Shown piece by piece: positions 33,661 through 43,649 of a DNA stretch of 64,000 nucleotides. Below the pieces are notes generated by a model. That model made no database searches. It was not told the origin of the DNA and saw only the letters and a list, made by a program, of their open reading frames with translations. The position numbers and the translations under genes were made by a program. Source of the DNA: Macrothele yani (taxonomy: Eukaryota; Arthropoda; Arachnida; Araneae; Macrothelidae); the NCBI GenBank assembly GCA_039090855.1, contig CM076996.1, positions 44,234,469 through 44,298,468 on the forward strand, read 5' to 3'. The first letter of the stretch is position 1; every line of letters starts with the position of its first letter.

Positions 33661-34513
33661 TATACACATAAGATTTCTTATATCCCTACGTCTGATACCA
33701 AGCGGTACCACTGTACAGAAATGGCACTAGCTGATCTGGCTATGTACGGAAATGGTACGCGTGCGAAAAAATTGGAAGATAACCTCTCAAATCTGGCGAC
33801 GCCAGAAGTTCTGAGCTGGGGAAGGTGGGACTAACCATATGAGGAGGAAAAATATCTTGAAGTGCTTGCAGAAATATTGCCGAAAAATTCTGTTTCATAT
33901 TGATTTTACCATACGCTGATGATGTTACCTCCAGTAAACAAAAAAAGTGGCATTTATTCAATGTATGTATGTAGCAGTGAGAACCGCGGATACGAACCTC
34001 CATAACATTTAAGAAATAGTTAAAATAATTTTACTATTTCTTCGCGATTTTAATCGACTTACGTCATTTTTTCTTTTACTTTTAATGTTTGCTGTCATAA
34101 GGCTGCTTATTAATTTCAGTTCGTAACCTGATAGCAAATATATCAACTTTTTAAACTATAAGATTGATTCAAATGAAAACGAGCGAATAGACATAGCAAA
34201 CTGCCGAATGGGTTCACCGCGGCAGCGTCGACACAAAACGTAGGTGGCACCACTATAGTGTTACGAAGCAGTGAAATGTGGCGCTGTAATCACGGGATGG
34301 CGAAAGCAGTTGGACTTTGTACAGGACCTCGTGGTACTCGGTCCAACCAGTCATAATTGAAGCAACGAACGTTGAACAGAGAGCGGTTATCCGGTTTTTA
34401 ACCGTGGAAGGTGTCGGGAGTAAAGAAATTCATCGCCGCATAAGTAACGTGTACGTAAAACTGCCTGTCTTTGTCACGTGGAGTAAGCGGTTCCGAGAGG
34501 GTCGGTCATCGTT

Positions 34514-34675
34514 TATAACGAAGTAAATTTCTCCGTCATTTTTGGTACGCCGGGAGTCGAACCCGAGGCCGCTTATTCCGGAACAAGTCGCTCAACCAAC
34601 TGAGCTACGCAGACGATTATTCTGATTCCTATCTGCCTTTTATGTCGTGTGCGTCCTGCTGGCAGGTACGTCACA
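34514..34675 (-). repeat. 3' LTR of TRIM copy 1
   Basis: 162 bp from TGTGACGTACCTGCC to TTCGTTATA on the minus strand. The tRNA-like core reads GTCTGCGTAGCTCAGTTGG at its start and GGTTCGACTCC at its B box. Confidence 0.85.
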
Positions 34676-34932
34676 TCCCCCCGAAAGAGGGCCGGGGGCA
34701 TGGCCCACGGGTCAGCCGTGACCATGAATCGTTGCAGGCAGCCATCCACTGTAGAACGTGCACTTGAGAACTCCCAGTCAATCTGCTGTGTGGAATGCAA
34801 CATCACCCATTTTTATTTTTCGAAGCGCTGGAGAAGGAATTCTCTGATTTTTCCTGTCTCGCGGTGTGGAAAGAACATCACACCAATGCGAGATTTTGAA
34901 CGGCCGGGTCATCCGGATAGTTCGGGCGCCAT

Positions 34933-35112
34933 TATAACGAAGTAAATTTCTCCGTCATTTTTATCCGCGCTAGGATTCGAACCCGGGTCCCTTCATTCCG
35001 GAATAAGTTGCTCTACCAATTGAGCTACGCGGACGTTTTATCCTGATTCCTATATGCCTTCATGTCGTGTGCGTCCTTCGGGCAGGTACGTCACATCTCC
35101 TAGTACGTTACA
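34933..35112 (-). repeat. 5' LTR of TRIM copy 1
   Basis: Same layout as the 3' LTR, with the tRNA-like core GTCCGCGTAGCTCAATTGG and B box GGTTCGAATCC. It is followed on the minus strand by one spacer base and the primer-binding site. Confidence 0.85.
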
Positions 35113-35327
35113 CGTTGACTGATGATTCGAGGCCCCTATGTGATCACTCATGTTTCCGTCGCTGAAGTGGATAGTCTCATTCTAAAAGACAGAAGAGTCA
35201 CGGTGGAAGCACTTGCTGACATAGTTGGAATTAGTGTGTGCACACCATTTTCCGGGATCGTCTGCAGTACCGGAAGATTAACGCGTAGTGGGTGCCACAC
35301 AACTTGCAATCTGAACAAAAAGACATT

Positions 35328-35539
35328 TTTTTTATTTTTATTTTTTTTGATTGGAGGTTTAACGACCACCGTGAGCAACTCAATGAGCTAGTCGACCGTA
35401 CCTAATTTAGGGTCACTGGTTCCAGGGAAGGGTGGGGGCCAGCGCCGTAAGACAAACACAACATCCATGCCTCACCGGGATTCGAAACCCCTTTCGTGAC
35501 GAATGATCAGAGGCCATCGCTTAGACCACTGCGCCACCC
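35328..35539 (-). mobile_element. tRNA-derived SINE nested in mariner
   Basis: Minus-strand copy with a T-rich start and internal small deletions around the B box. GACATT occurs at both edges (35322-35327 and 35540-35545). Confidence 0.85.
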
Positions 35540-35893
35540 GACATTCGCATGGGTGTGTCCTTGGAATATTTACTGCGGTATCAGGAGGAAGGTCACCATT
35601 TCATCGACAGACTCATTGCGGGAGATGAAACGTGATGCTTTCATTATCAACCCGAAAACGAAAGACAAAGCAGCCATTAGAAGCACGCGTCGTCTTCACC
35701 GCCAAAGAAGTCAAGGGGAATGCAGACAAGTTCACGAAAGGTCAAGTGACCTTTTTTTCGACCACAAGGTCCCCTTTGATAGAATTTTTCACCAGGACTT
35801 TCAGAACAGTCAAATTGCTTCTGTTCTGAAAGTCTGAGATAGGCCTACAGAATAAAAAGTTCACCACAGTGTTTCCATTATTTTGATAAACCC

Positions 35894-36979
35894 TTGTACT
35901 TTAAAAAGTTATCACACGAAAGTTTTGTCAGTCGAAAACATTTTTTGCATGCTACATTTGTGGGCATCCTATCACAACAGCTCGCAAGACGGACTTTAAC
36001 CGATTGTTTTCACATATCGAGAACAAAAAAGGGGCTAACTCAGTCGCAATTTGGAATATTTGAGGTGTTTACCAGTGCCCTGTTATCATGTGACTAACAG
36101 AATTTTGAAATATTGAAATCGAAACGCCCAGAAGCGTTAGGGAGAATCAAAGGAAACTCACGGGCAAAACTAGACAACTTAGGATGCAAGGAACACATGA
36201 AAACTTTCCAGAGCAAACGAAAAACTTTCATATGGGACCAGGACCGGAACAAGCTTTATTTATTTAGGAGAGCGAGACTTGAAATTAATCCCCTCGAGTT
36301 TAAAAGTTCTCTACTTCCATTCAAATAATACGCAGTTTTTACTTTCTGATTATGATAGTTCAAAAATCAAACTTTCGGTTTTGGGCATAATTTTACTAAA
36401 AATGTGAGAACTAGGTAAACACCCAGGAGTCAAGTAAACCGTAAAAGTTATGTGAATGCCGACAACACAGCGCTTCACAGAAATGCAGAGTGAAAAATGA
36501 ACCTGCAGAACGAATGAGTATCAGATAGTGAACGTAACAGTAAAAAGACAATTTCGGAGTAGGGCTGGGAAAATTTTTGTTGAAGGTTAAGCGCTCAGAG
36601 AGGCTTTCTACAAAGAAGCACAGATGACTAATTAGCTCTTCATCCTTTCAATCTGTTCGTAAAGGATACGGATGTTAGTCACATCAACATATCGTTATAT
36701 ATGCCTCTCTCTCTCTCTACTGTTTTTGACAGTTTCTTTCGTGCATATCAGAGGCCCACGCCTAACAGAGTAGGATACTCCGAAACCTGATTAGGTGCGC
36801 ACTATACGCTATGCAGCAAACTAAAGTTTTTATGAAAAGGAAATGGTAAAGCGTATAACTTCATTTTTTAGTTAACATTTTCAGTAATACTCACACGTTA
36901 TGCATACCTATTTTTGTGTCCCTTATGCCCCTAGAATGACCGTTCTGAGAGGGCAACCGCTCTCCCTACTCTCCCAGTA
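35894..36979. other. no gene recognised; hAT-like end at 36556
   Basis: The only recognisable feature is TAGGGCTGGGAAAATTTTTG at 36556, continuing to CGCTCAGAGAGGC, homologous to 7145-7214. Short frames of up to 71 codons have no known motif. A CT-rich run lies near 36705. Confidence 0.4.
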
Positions 36980-37320
36980 GCTACGGCCCTGGATATGTCA
37001 GTATGATGTAAAAGCCCCTTCGCTGGCGGTATAGTCTCCTAAGCATAGTAAAATTGAGTCGCAGAGTCGTCTTATAGCCGCCTGCGCCATTGCTCACTAC
37101 ACTTCCCCTGCACGGTCTTTCAGCAGCGCTGTTGTTTGAATGGTTGTGGTCGCCCACAACCTGGGAAAGACGTCCAACCATGTCGCACATAAGTTCTATC
37201 GGCGACAAAGTCAGGGACTTGGCTGACCACGGGAGCATGTCGACACAGCGTAGAAACTGTCGGGAAAAGTTGGCAGCTTGTGAACGGGCCTCGTCCTGCT
37301 AAAACATGGCGCCGAGTAAT
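36980..37320 (-). pseudogene. Tc1-like transposase remnant (DD32E spacing)
   Basis: The minus strand reads QDEARSQAANFSRQFLRC and MLPWSAKSLTLSPIELMCDM, the second Asp and Glu blocks of a Tc1 transposase with 32 residues between them. The region preceding it has a stop in place of the first Gln of the block. The N-terminal half and terminal repeats are missing. Confidence 0.65.
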
Positions 37321-37399
37321 CTCGTAGCGAAGGAAATAGCTACGAGTGTCATAACATCTGCGCCATAAGGCTGAGCTGTCAAACTGCCTGTGAGACACA

Positions 37400-38746
37400 C
37401 CAGAGATATTCAGTTACTCAGAACATGCCGTCTGCCCTTTCTTGCTATACTCCATTCAACGATAGTTCCCAAATATCTGCGTTGTCTCTTAAACATGTGC
37501 CCGGCAATTATCGGAATCTAAGCAGAAAAGGAATTAATCGCTATGTACTACACGGCGATAGTCTGTATCCTAACCCGTGATCTCCATCAATTCCGCCTCG
37601 GCTGCTTGGCGGGAAATAGTTCGCTGTGTAAGGGAGTGACTGTTCTCCTGTATCACCGCTTTGCACATGGAAGCTAGCGTAGCAAGGCTTTAGGTATTGC
37701 GTAGTCTTGTTGCGGATCATGCGGTTCGTTCCTGGTGTAGTTGTCCGGAGTCGAACAGTCCCGACTCACGGACTGTGAGTGCAATCTTTCAACCACTATT
37801 GCCAGCATCGATGGACTGTGGTATAGTCTCAGCTTATGAGTTCCTCAGTAAGAGGAGAATATCAACCCTCCTCTCAGAGGCCGATGATTAGATTTAGTTA
37901 ATATTAGTTCATTCCTCAAGTCACTTAGATGTTCGCATGGCTAGCGAAGATGTGTCATCATTACGTAGAAACAGTTCCTTCGGGAATCGGTCTCTGGAAA
38001 CTTGGAGACTGTTGCCGGCCATGAAGTCGTGAGGCAACGCTTCCGCACATTTATTAACCACCAACTTTGCTAGACTGTCTCGACACTGAAATCATGTGGA
38101 TGTCCCAGCATGATGTTCCCCCGATTTTCTGATTAGTACGAAATTGACAGCTGCTTCTGAGTATTTGAATTTCAGCCTCACAGAAAATATTGTATCTAGA
38201 CAGGATAGAACGTCCGGTAAAAAATCGCGACTCGAACAAGAAGTGTGGAATATCAAGATTATACTGCTTGATAGCACACAATATTCACAGACGTAAAACA
38301 GAAACGTGTATTAACTTAGAAATTCAGATTTTAGTTTTCGTCCTAGGTTACAATGCTATCCTTTATCATATTTTGTTCAACAATTGATAATTCAAAAATG
38401 CCCATTTCCGACAGCAATGCCTCATGAGCTTCGCGTTGCACGCATTACATTTGGATGAGGATTAGTGTGGCCAAATGTCCGTAAAAGTTTAACGAAATTT
38501 GAAACGCTCATAAACCAAATCAACTCAAAAGTTCACGACTTAATCTTATTGAACTTGTGAAAAGCGGGATAACTAACTCTCGATTTGGCACTTTTCAAGT
38601 GTGGCAAATTCGTACTTTCCGAGATTCTGGCAATACAGTTTCGCAAATCTTTTCACGATAAAAATACAAATGTACATTAAAAGTGGATGTGTGTGAACTA
38701 GTACACGAATCCTTTGTGTGGTCAAGAGTGTACATTTAGACCAATA
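37400..38746. other. no gene recognised
   Basis: No motif, terminal repeat or RNA fold that I can support. A tRNA-like B box on the minus strand, TGTTCGACTCCGG, lies near 37750 but without a credible cloverleaf. Confidence 0.4.
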
Positions 38747-38876
38747 CACTCAGTAGACAAAACATTATTAGAGATAGGCGTGAGGAGTAGTTGACATGGG
38801 CATCCCCGCGCAGAGTGGAACACACCCAAACCAAATGCAGGCGATAAATAGGCGCACAGCAGGGTTTCCCATTAGT

Positions 38877-39186
38877 GTGGGCCGCGGGTGGCCTAGTGGG
38901 CAACGTTCGTGACTGCCACGGAATGGACCTCAGGCTCGATCCCAGGCAGGTACGAACGCTAGAGCCACTAAATATCCGCCGTGCGTCGGATGGGCACGTT
39001 AAGCCGTCGGACCCCGGGTACTGCCCCCGGTAGTAAATAAGGGCATCTTCTACCTCGCTTCCGTGTCACTTTCCTATCGGGCACTCTAGCCCAAATCTCC
39101 TAGCTTCCTATTTCTAAGGGTTGCTTAAGACCTGTGGTCAGACACTCCCTTCCTAAAATCCTCTACATATGATCTGATCTGATCTT
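38877..39186 (+). mobile_element. tRNA-derived SINE, GATCT-tailed, nested in Tc1
   Basis: It begins GTGGGCCGCGGGTGGCCTAG, has a B-box-like GGCTCGATCCC and ends in GATCTGATCTGATCT. CCCATTAGTG before and CCAATCAGTG after are a decayed target duplication (8 of 10). Confidence 0.85.
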
Positions 39187-39213
39187 CCAATCAGTGTACA
39201 GCAATCGATGAAC

Positions 39214-40371
39214 ATGGCTAAACGTTGTGATCTGAGCGACTTTGTCGGAGCAAGAGAGATGGATCATTCTACCGACTAAGTGGTAAGAACCCTAGGGTTC
39301 CCGAGGGCAACCGTATCAAGAGTGTACCGCAAGTATACCATCGATGGACGTACCAGCGCTCAGAGAGCAAGCGGTGGCCGACCGCACACCATTGATCATC
39401 GGTGTCAACGTAGACAATCCAGGCTCATATAGACTGACAGCTTGACAACGGCTGCGCAAACACACCCAGGTTAAATGTCGAAGGCCCAAGCAGCGTCAGC
39501 GAGTGAACGGTATGGCGCACAATGTATACCGTGGGCTACGGGAGCCGACGCCTTACTCGTGTGCCACTATTGACTGCTCGTCATCGAACATTGTGCCGAA
39601 ATCACATCCAGGTTAAATGTCGGAGGCCCAAGCGAGCGAACGTTACGACGCACGCTGTATACCATGGGCTACGGGAGCTGACGCCCTACTCGTGTGCCAC
39701 CGCTGACTACTCGTCATCGGAAATTACGCCTCGCCTGGTGCTGGGAGCATCAAAACTGAACCTCTGCACAGTAGCGACGCGTCGCGTGGTGAGACGAATC
39801 CCGTTTTTAGCTGTACCGAGTTGACAGGAGGGTGGGAGTGTGGCGTCGACAGCACGAGGCCATGGCCCCGTCGTACCAGGTAGGCTCTGTTAAAGGCGGT
39901 GGTGGCTCTGTGATGGTTTGGGGAGCTTTATCACGCAACACATTAGGTCAATTAATGTGTCTGGAGAAGTCCTTAACCGCTGCTCGCTACCAAAATGTGC
40001 TGAATGATCACCTACACGCTTTCATGGTCTTCGCGCATTCTGCGGTAGATCAACTGTTTCAGCAGGACAATGCGTCGCCCCATAGGGCTGCAACCACCCA
40101 GGCATGGATCGAGGAACACTACTCTTGAGTTAGGAACCATCCAGTGGCCCCCAAGATCTCCGGATTTAAATCTTGTGGAAGCTCTCTGGGGATCCGGTGG
40201 ACCGTAACATCAATTCCGTGGATCCTGGACCGATGTCTCGGGCGGAGTTGTGAACAATGCTGCAACAGGCATGGCTGGCATTCCTCTGGAAACCTCCGGC
40301 ATCTGGTGGAGTCGATTCTTTTGCTTGTACAGTCTGTTATTCGCGCTACAGGAGGGCCAACACGCTGTTAG
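39214..40371 (+). pseudogene. Tc1 transposase pseudogene with internal duplication
   Basis: MAKRCDLSDFVGAREMDHS starts the gene, soon followed by a stop. VGSVKGGGGSVMVWGALSR and FQQDNASPHRAATTQAW give the conserved GGG-MVWG and second Asp motifs. A frameshift follows at 40126 before WPPRSPDLNLVEALWG, which keeps the Glu. The linker between the DNA-binding and catalytic parts is tandemly duplicated. The end is GGPTRC at 40371. Confidence 0.83.
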
Positions 40372-40405
40372 GTAGGTATCTCTAATGTTTTGCCCATTGA
40401 GTGTA

Positions 40406-41142
40406 AGTAGTTTCACATAAAAACAAATATTTTCGAAAAATTTGTATTCAAATACATAAAATTGGATATCTCCTCCATTTTTTTTATTTTTAGTGTAAAT
40501 AAACTCGAAGTAAAAATTCAAGAAAAAAAAATAAAAATAAAAAGCCACAGTGTTGTAACGAGCGAGTGCAATTTGCTCCCCTTTTCTCCTACAGCGGCGT
40601 ACATGAAGAAAGCCGCTGATGGTCTTTCCCTGAGCTTTTCGAAAATGATGCTCGTAATGTGCGTCGTTCATGGTTCCTCTTTATCCTAACGTGGACAAGT
40701 TTAATAGTGTCGGATGAGAGAAAAGTGTTTGTTAAATCACCAACAAGGATCGATCATTCCAAAAAGAAGAATCCTGATTTCCCATTGCCGCCTACATCGG
40801 CAGTCGCACATTTTGGTACCTAGCTGAATGTCGTGGTATACTTTGCAGATCCTTTCGAAATCTTTAGACCTGTTGTCAATTAAATGGACAAAGACGATTC
40901 TTCAAAGGTGATTGTTTAGCATTTGATGAATAATACTAGTATAAAAACGGACTTGGCCTACATATATTTTAATTTAAGTTTATTGTGTGTCATTCGGTAA
41001 AAAATTAGAAACATCGCTTATGAGATTTACGTATAAGTCTGAAACAGTAAAAAGAAATGCAGATGTTGAAAGGAAATTTCAGTGTATGAATTTGTTTGTT
41101 TCGGGTTTAAAAATAGAAGCCCTAGCAAACGAATTCATACAC
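40406..41142. other. AT-rich, no gene recognised
   Basis: Poly-A/T-rich sequence without recognisable motifs; the 153-codon minus frame at 40210-40671 is Lys/Phe/Tyr-rich low-complexity translation running into the Tc1 end. Confidence 0.4.
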
Positions 41143-41144
41143 TA

Positions 41145-42374
41145 TATTATCAAAAGTATTTGGACACCACAATGTATTGGGACAAATGACTTTATTATCG
41201 CAACTAGTAGTTAGTCGGTCCACCTTTTTTTGTACGACAGCAGCAACACGTAGAGGCATACTATCAACCAATTTACAGTAGGTTTCGATAGGAATGGCTT
41301 GCCATTCCCCTTGCAAAGCTGCTACCAGATTGGAGAGCGAAGACGGTCGTTGTGGTTGATTTCGTACCCGTCGCTCTAGTTCACCCCAGCGGTGTTTTAT
41401 GGGATTAAGATCAGGACTCTGAACCGGCCAGTCTAACAACTCCACCTCATTTCAAGAAACCAGTCCTGCACATGCCGTACAGTGTGTCAGGGATCTCGAT
41501 CATGTTGGAAGAGACAACGGTCATTTCCATACTACTGCCATATTGTTGGTAAGGCAGAATTATCCAAAACGTCGAGGTACACTTCAGAGTTCATGCTTTG
41601 TGGTATAATAACCAACGTGCCGAGTCCCATCCACGAAAAACAACTCAATACCATGATGGAGCCACCGCCGAACCTAGCAGCTGGAAGAACACAGTTCAAC
41701 GAAAATCGCTCGCCGGGATATCGCCAAATCCAAACACGCCCATCACATTGGAAAAGTGAAAAGCGTAGCTCATCACTCTAAAGAACAGCTGTCCAGTTGC
41801 CCACAGACCAGGAACGATGAGACACACCACTCCAAACAGCGCTTAGCATTCATTCTAGTAATGTGTGGCTTGTGTGCCACTGCTATAACATAATAATTCA
41901 CCCTGTACAACTCTCTGAGGATATTTATGGTACTAACCGAGCTATTACAAGCATTTCCTACTTTAGCACCGATGGAAACGGCAGAGGAAGAACGGGATTT
42001 CTTAACATTTCTTACCATGGCTCTTCTGTCACATTCGTCGGTTTGTGCGGCCTTCCTGAGCCTTTTGCTAGCGGTAGTTGCACAGTCCTGCTCCCGTTTC
42101 TTCACGCCATCACTTACAGTCGATTTTAGTATGTTTAGTTTAGCTGCAATTCTCCGTACGCAAGCTTTACTCAAATGACATTCTAGGATTAGCCCACGTC
42201 GGAACTCGGAAAGTTCACGTCCACGCGGCGGCATAACCGCTTCGAAGTTACTGATAACATAACAAAACATCTCAGTTTTATATACGTACATCACCACTCA
42301 CAGCTCACCTTCCTGCGCAACCATTCTTTGCACTTATGCAAATATTTGGTAGTGTTCGAATACTTTTGATAATA
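41145..42374 (-). mobile_element. Tc1-like element abutting the next Tc1
   Basis: Inverted ends share TATTATCAAAAGTATT and then CG/TGGACAC-type sequence. TA lies at 41143-41144 and 42375-42376. The right TA is also the left TA of the element at 42377, so one inserted exactly at the other's edge. Confidence 0.82.
41204..42234 (-). pseudogene. Tc1 transposase pseudogene (Glu to Lys)
   Basis: MPPRGRELSEFRRGLILECH opens a helix-turn-helix domain that stays open to about 41773. The catalytic part is in other frames: DWPVQSPDLNPIKHRWGELE has Lys where the catalytic Glu should be. A frameshift in an A-run near 41225 separates the usual end, GGPTNY with stop at 41204, from the upstream frame. Confidence 0.83.
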
Positions 42375-42376
42375 TA

Positions 42377-43588
42377 CACTGAAGTGCCAAAAGTCATGGG
42401 ATACGTACCTAGTATCGTGTAGGACCTCCTCTAGCCCAGCGAAGTGCAGAAACTCGACGTGGCATTGACTCCACAAGCGGCCGGAAGACTTCTGGAGAGA
42501 TGTTGAGTCATGTCGTCTGAATAGCCACCCACAGTTCCCCGGTATTTGTAGGTGCAGGATCTTGGGTGCGAATGGACTTTTCCACCACATTCAATGAGTG
42601 CTCTACTGCCGGGTGAACGTGGTGGCCACACCATCTGTCAGAACTGTCCAGAATGCTCCTCGAACCAATTTTGGACAACTTGGTGCCGATGACATGGTGC
42701 ATTGTTGGCCTGGAAACTCCCATCGTTGTTGGGGTACATGAATTCCATGAAAGGCTGCATATGGTCACTCAGCAGAGCAACAAAGCGACTACCGGTTAAT
42801 GACGTGTTTACGAGGAACAGAGGACCTAAACCGTTCCCCGTAAAGACATCCCACACATGTATGGAACCACCACCAACTTGCATAGTGCATTGTAGACAGC
42901 TTGTGGCTATAGTCGCATGGGGGTTTGCACCACACCCGAACCCTACCATCAACTCGTAACAACATGTAGCGTGACTCATCGGACCACGCCACATGTTGCC
43001 AGTCTTCCAGGGTCCAATTACCGTGTTCACGAGTCCAGGTGAGGTACTGTGTCCGATGTCGTCCTGTTAACAAAGAAAGTCTGGTGGGTCTTCTGTTCCC
43101 ATACCCCACGGACGCTAAATGACGCTGCACTGATCTGATGGATATGTCTCTTGTACCTCCTGCATTCTATGTGTATGTTATTTGAGCCAGTGTCACTTGT
43201 TTGTTAGCATAGACAGTCCTGGTCAGACGCATTTGGGCACAGTCATTCAGCACCTGTGGTCGGCCACTGCGCTGTCCATGGTGGGTGGTAATGCCTTCCA
43301 TGAGGTATTCTTGGTACACACGTGACACCATGGATCGAGGAATGTTGAATGTTTGCACAACTTCGGAAATTGAACGTCCCTTCAGTCTGGCTCCCACTAC
43401 CATGCCTCGTTCAAACTCCAATAATTCAAGTCCGCCTGCCATAATCCTACTGGCGGTTGTTCAACCTGACTAGCGAGATTACACCTCGCAACTGAAAGAA
43501 ACCGAGGCGTGCGTCGCAGCTTTTATGCGACGGCAGCGCCAGTTAAATATTCGCATACTGCTATCCCATGAACTCTGGCACTTCAGTG
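42377..43588 (-). mobile_element. Tc1-like element
   Basis: Inverted ends CACTGAAGTGCCAAAAGTCA and, inward, CACTGAAGTGCCAGAGTTCA match well. TA lies at 42375-42376 and 43589-43590. Length is 1212 bp. Confidence 0.9.
42409..43442 (-). pseudogene. Tc1 transposase pseudogene
   Basis: MAGGLELLEFERGMVVGARL starts the DNA-binding domain. Frame changes near 43150 and 42900 lead through WSDESRYMLLRVDGRVRVW and SFQANNAPCHRHQVV, where the second catalytic Asp is Asn. The Glu block is distorted by a small deletion after WPPRSP. The end reads PTRY at 42409. Confidence 0.85.
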
Positions 43589-43649
43589 TAGTGTATGTGT
43601 TTTAGAAAAAAACAGTGGATTTCAAAATATGTGTGTAGTTGCTCAAGTT

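Larger units (their letters stand above)
34514..35112 (-). mobile_element. miniature LTR element (TRIM) with tRNA-like LTRs, copy 1
   Basis: On the minus strand: 5' LTR (34933-35112), one spacer base, primer-binding site TGGCGCCCGAAC, a non-coding interior, a G-rich polypurine tract, and 3' LTR (34514-34675). The LTRs end TG...TA. CGTT at 34510-34513 and 35113-35116 is a 4-bp target duplication inside the mariner gene. Each LTR holds a tRNA-like sequence with A and B boxes. The 5' LTR has about 18 extra bases (TGTAACGTACTAGGAGA) before the usual start. Confidence 0.85.
34317..35893 (+). pseudogene. mariner transposase pseudogene with two insertions
   Basis: EQRAVIRFLTVEGVGSKEIH and WSKRFREGRSS show the mariner DNA-binding domain. 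The gene is interrupted at 34514-35112 by the miniature LTR element, resumes with AEVDSLILKDRRVTVEALAD, is interrupted again by a SINE (35328-35539), and resumes with MGVSLEYLLRYQEEGHHF and AGDET. The AGDE block holds the first catalytic Asp; the Trp after it is a stop. Beyond DHKVPFDRIF the catalytic domain is lost. The 3' end reads TTTGATAAACCCTTG before TA at 35892. Confidence 0.82.
38747..40403 (+). mobile_element. Tc1-like element with SINE and internal duplication
   Basis: Inverted ends CACTCAGTAGACAAAACATT and, inward, CACTCAATGGGCAAAACATT are clear. TA lies at 38745-38746 and 40404-40405. It is enlarged by a 310-bp SINE (38877-39186) and by an internal tandem duplication of about 140 bp starting near 39468 and 39610. 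Confidence 0.88.
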
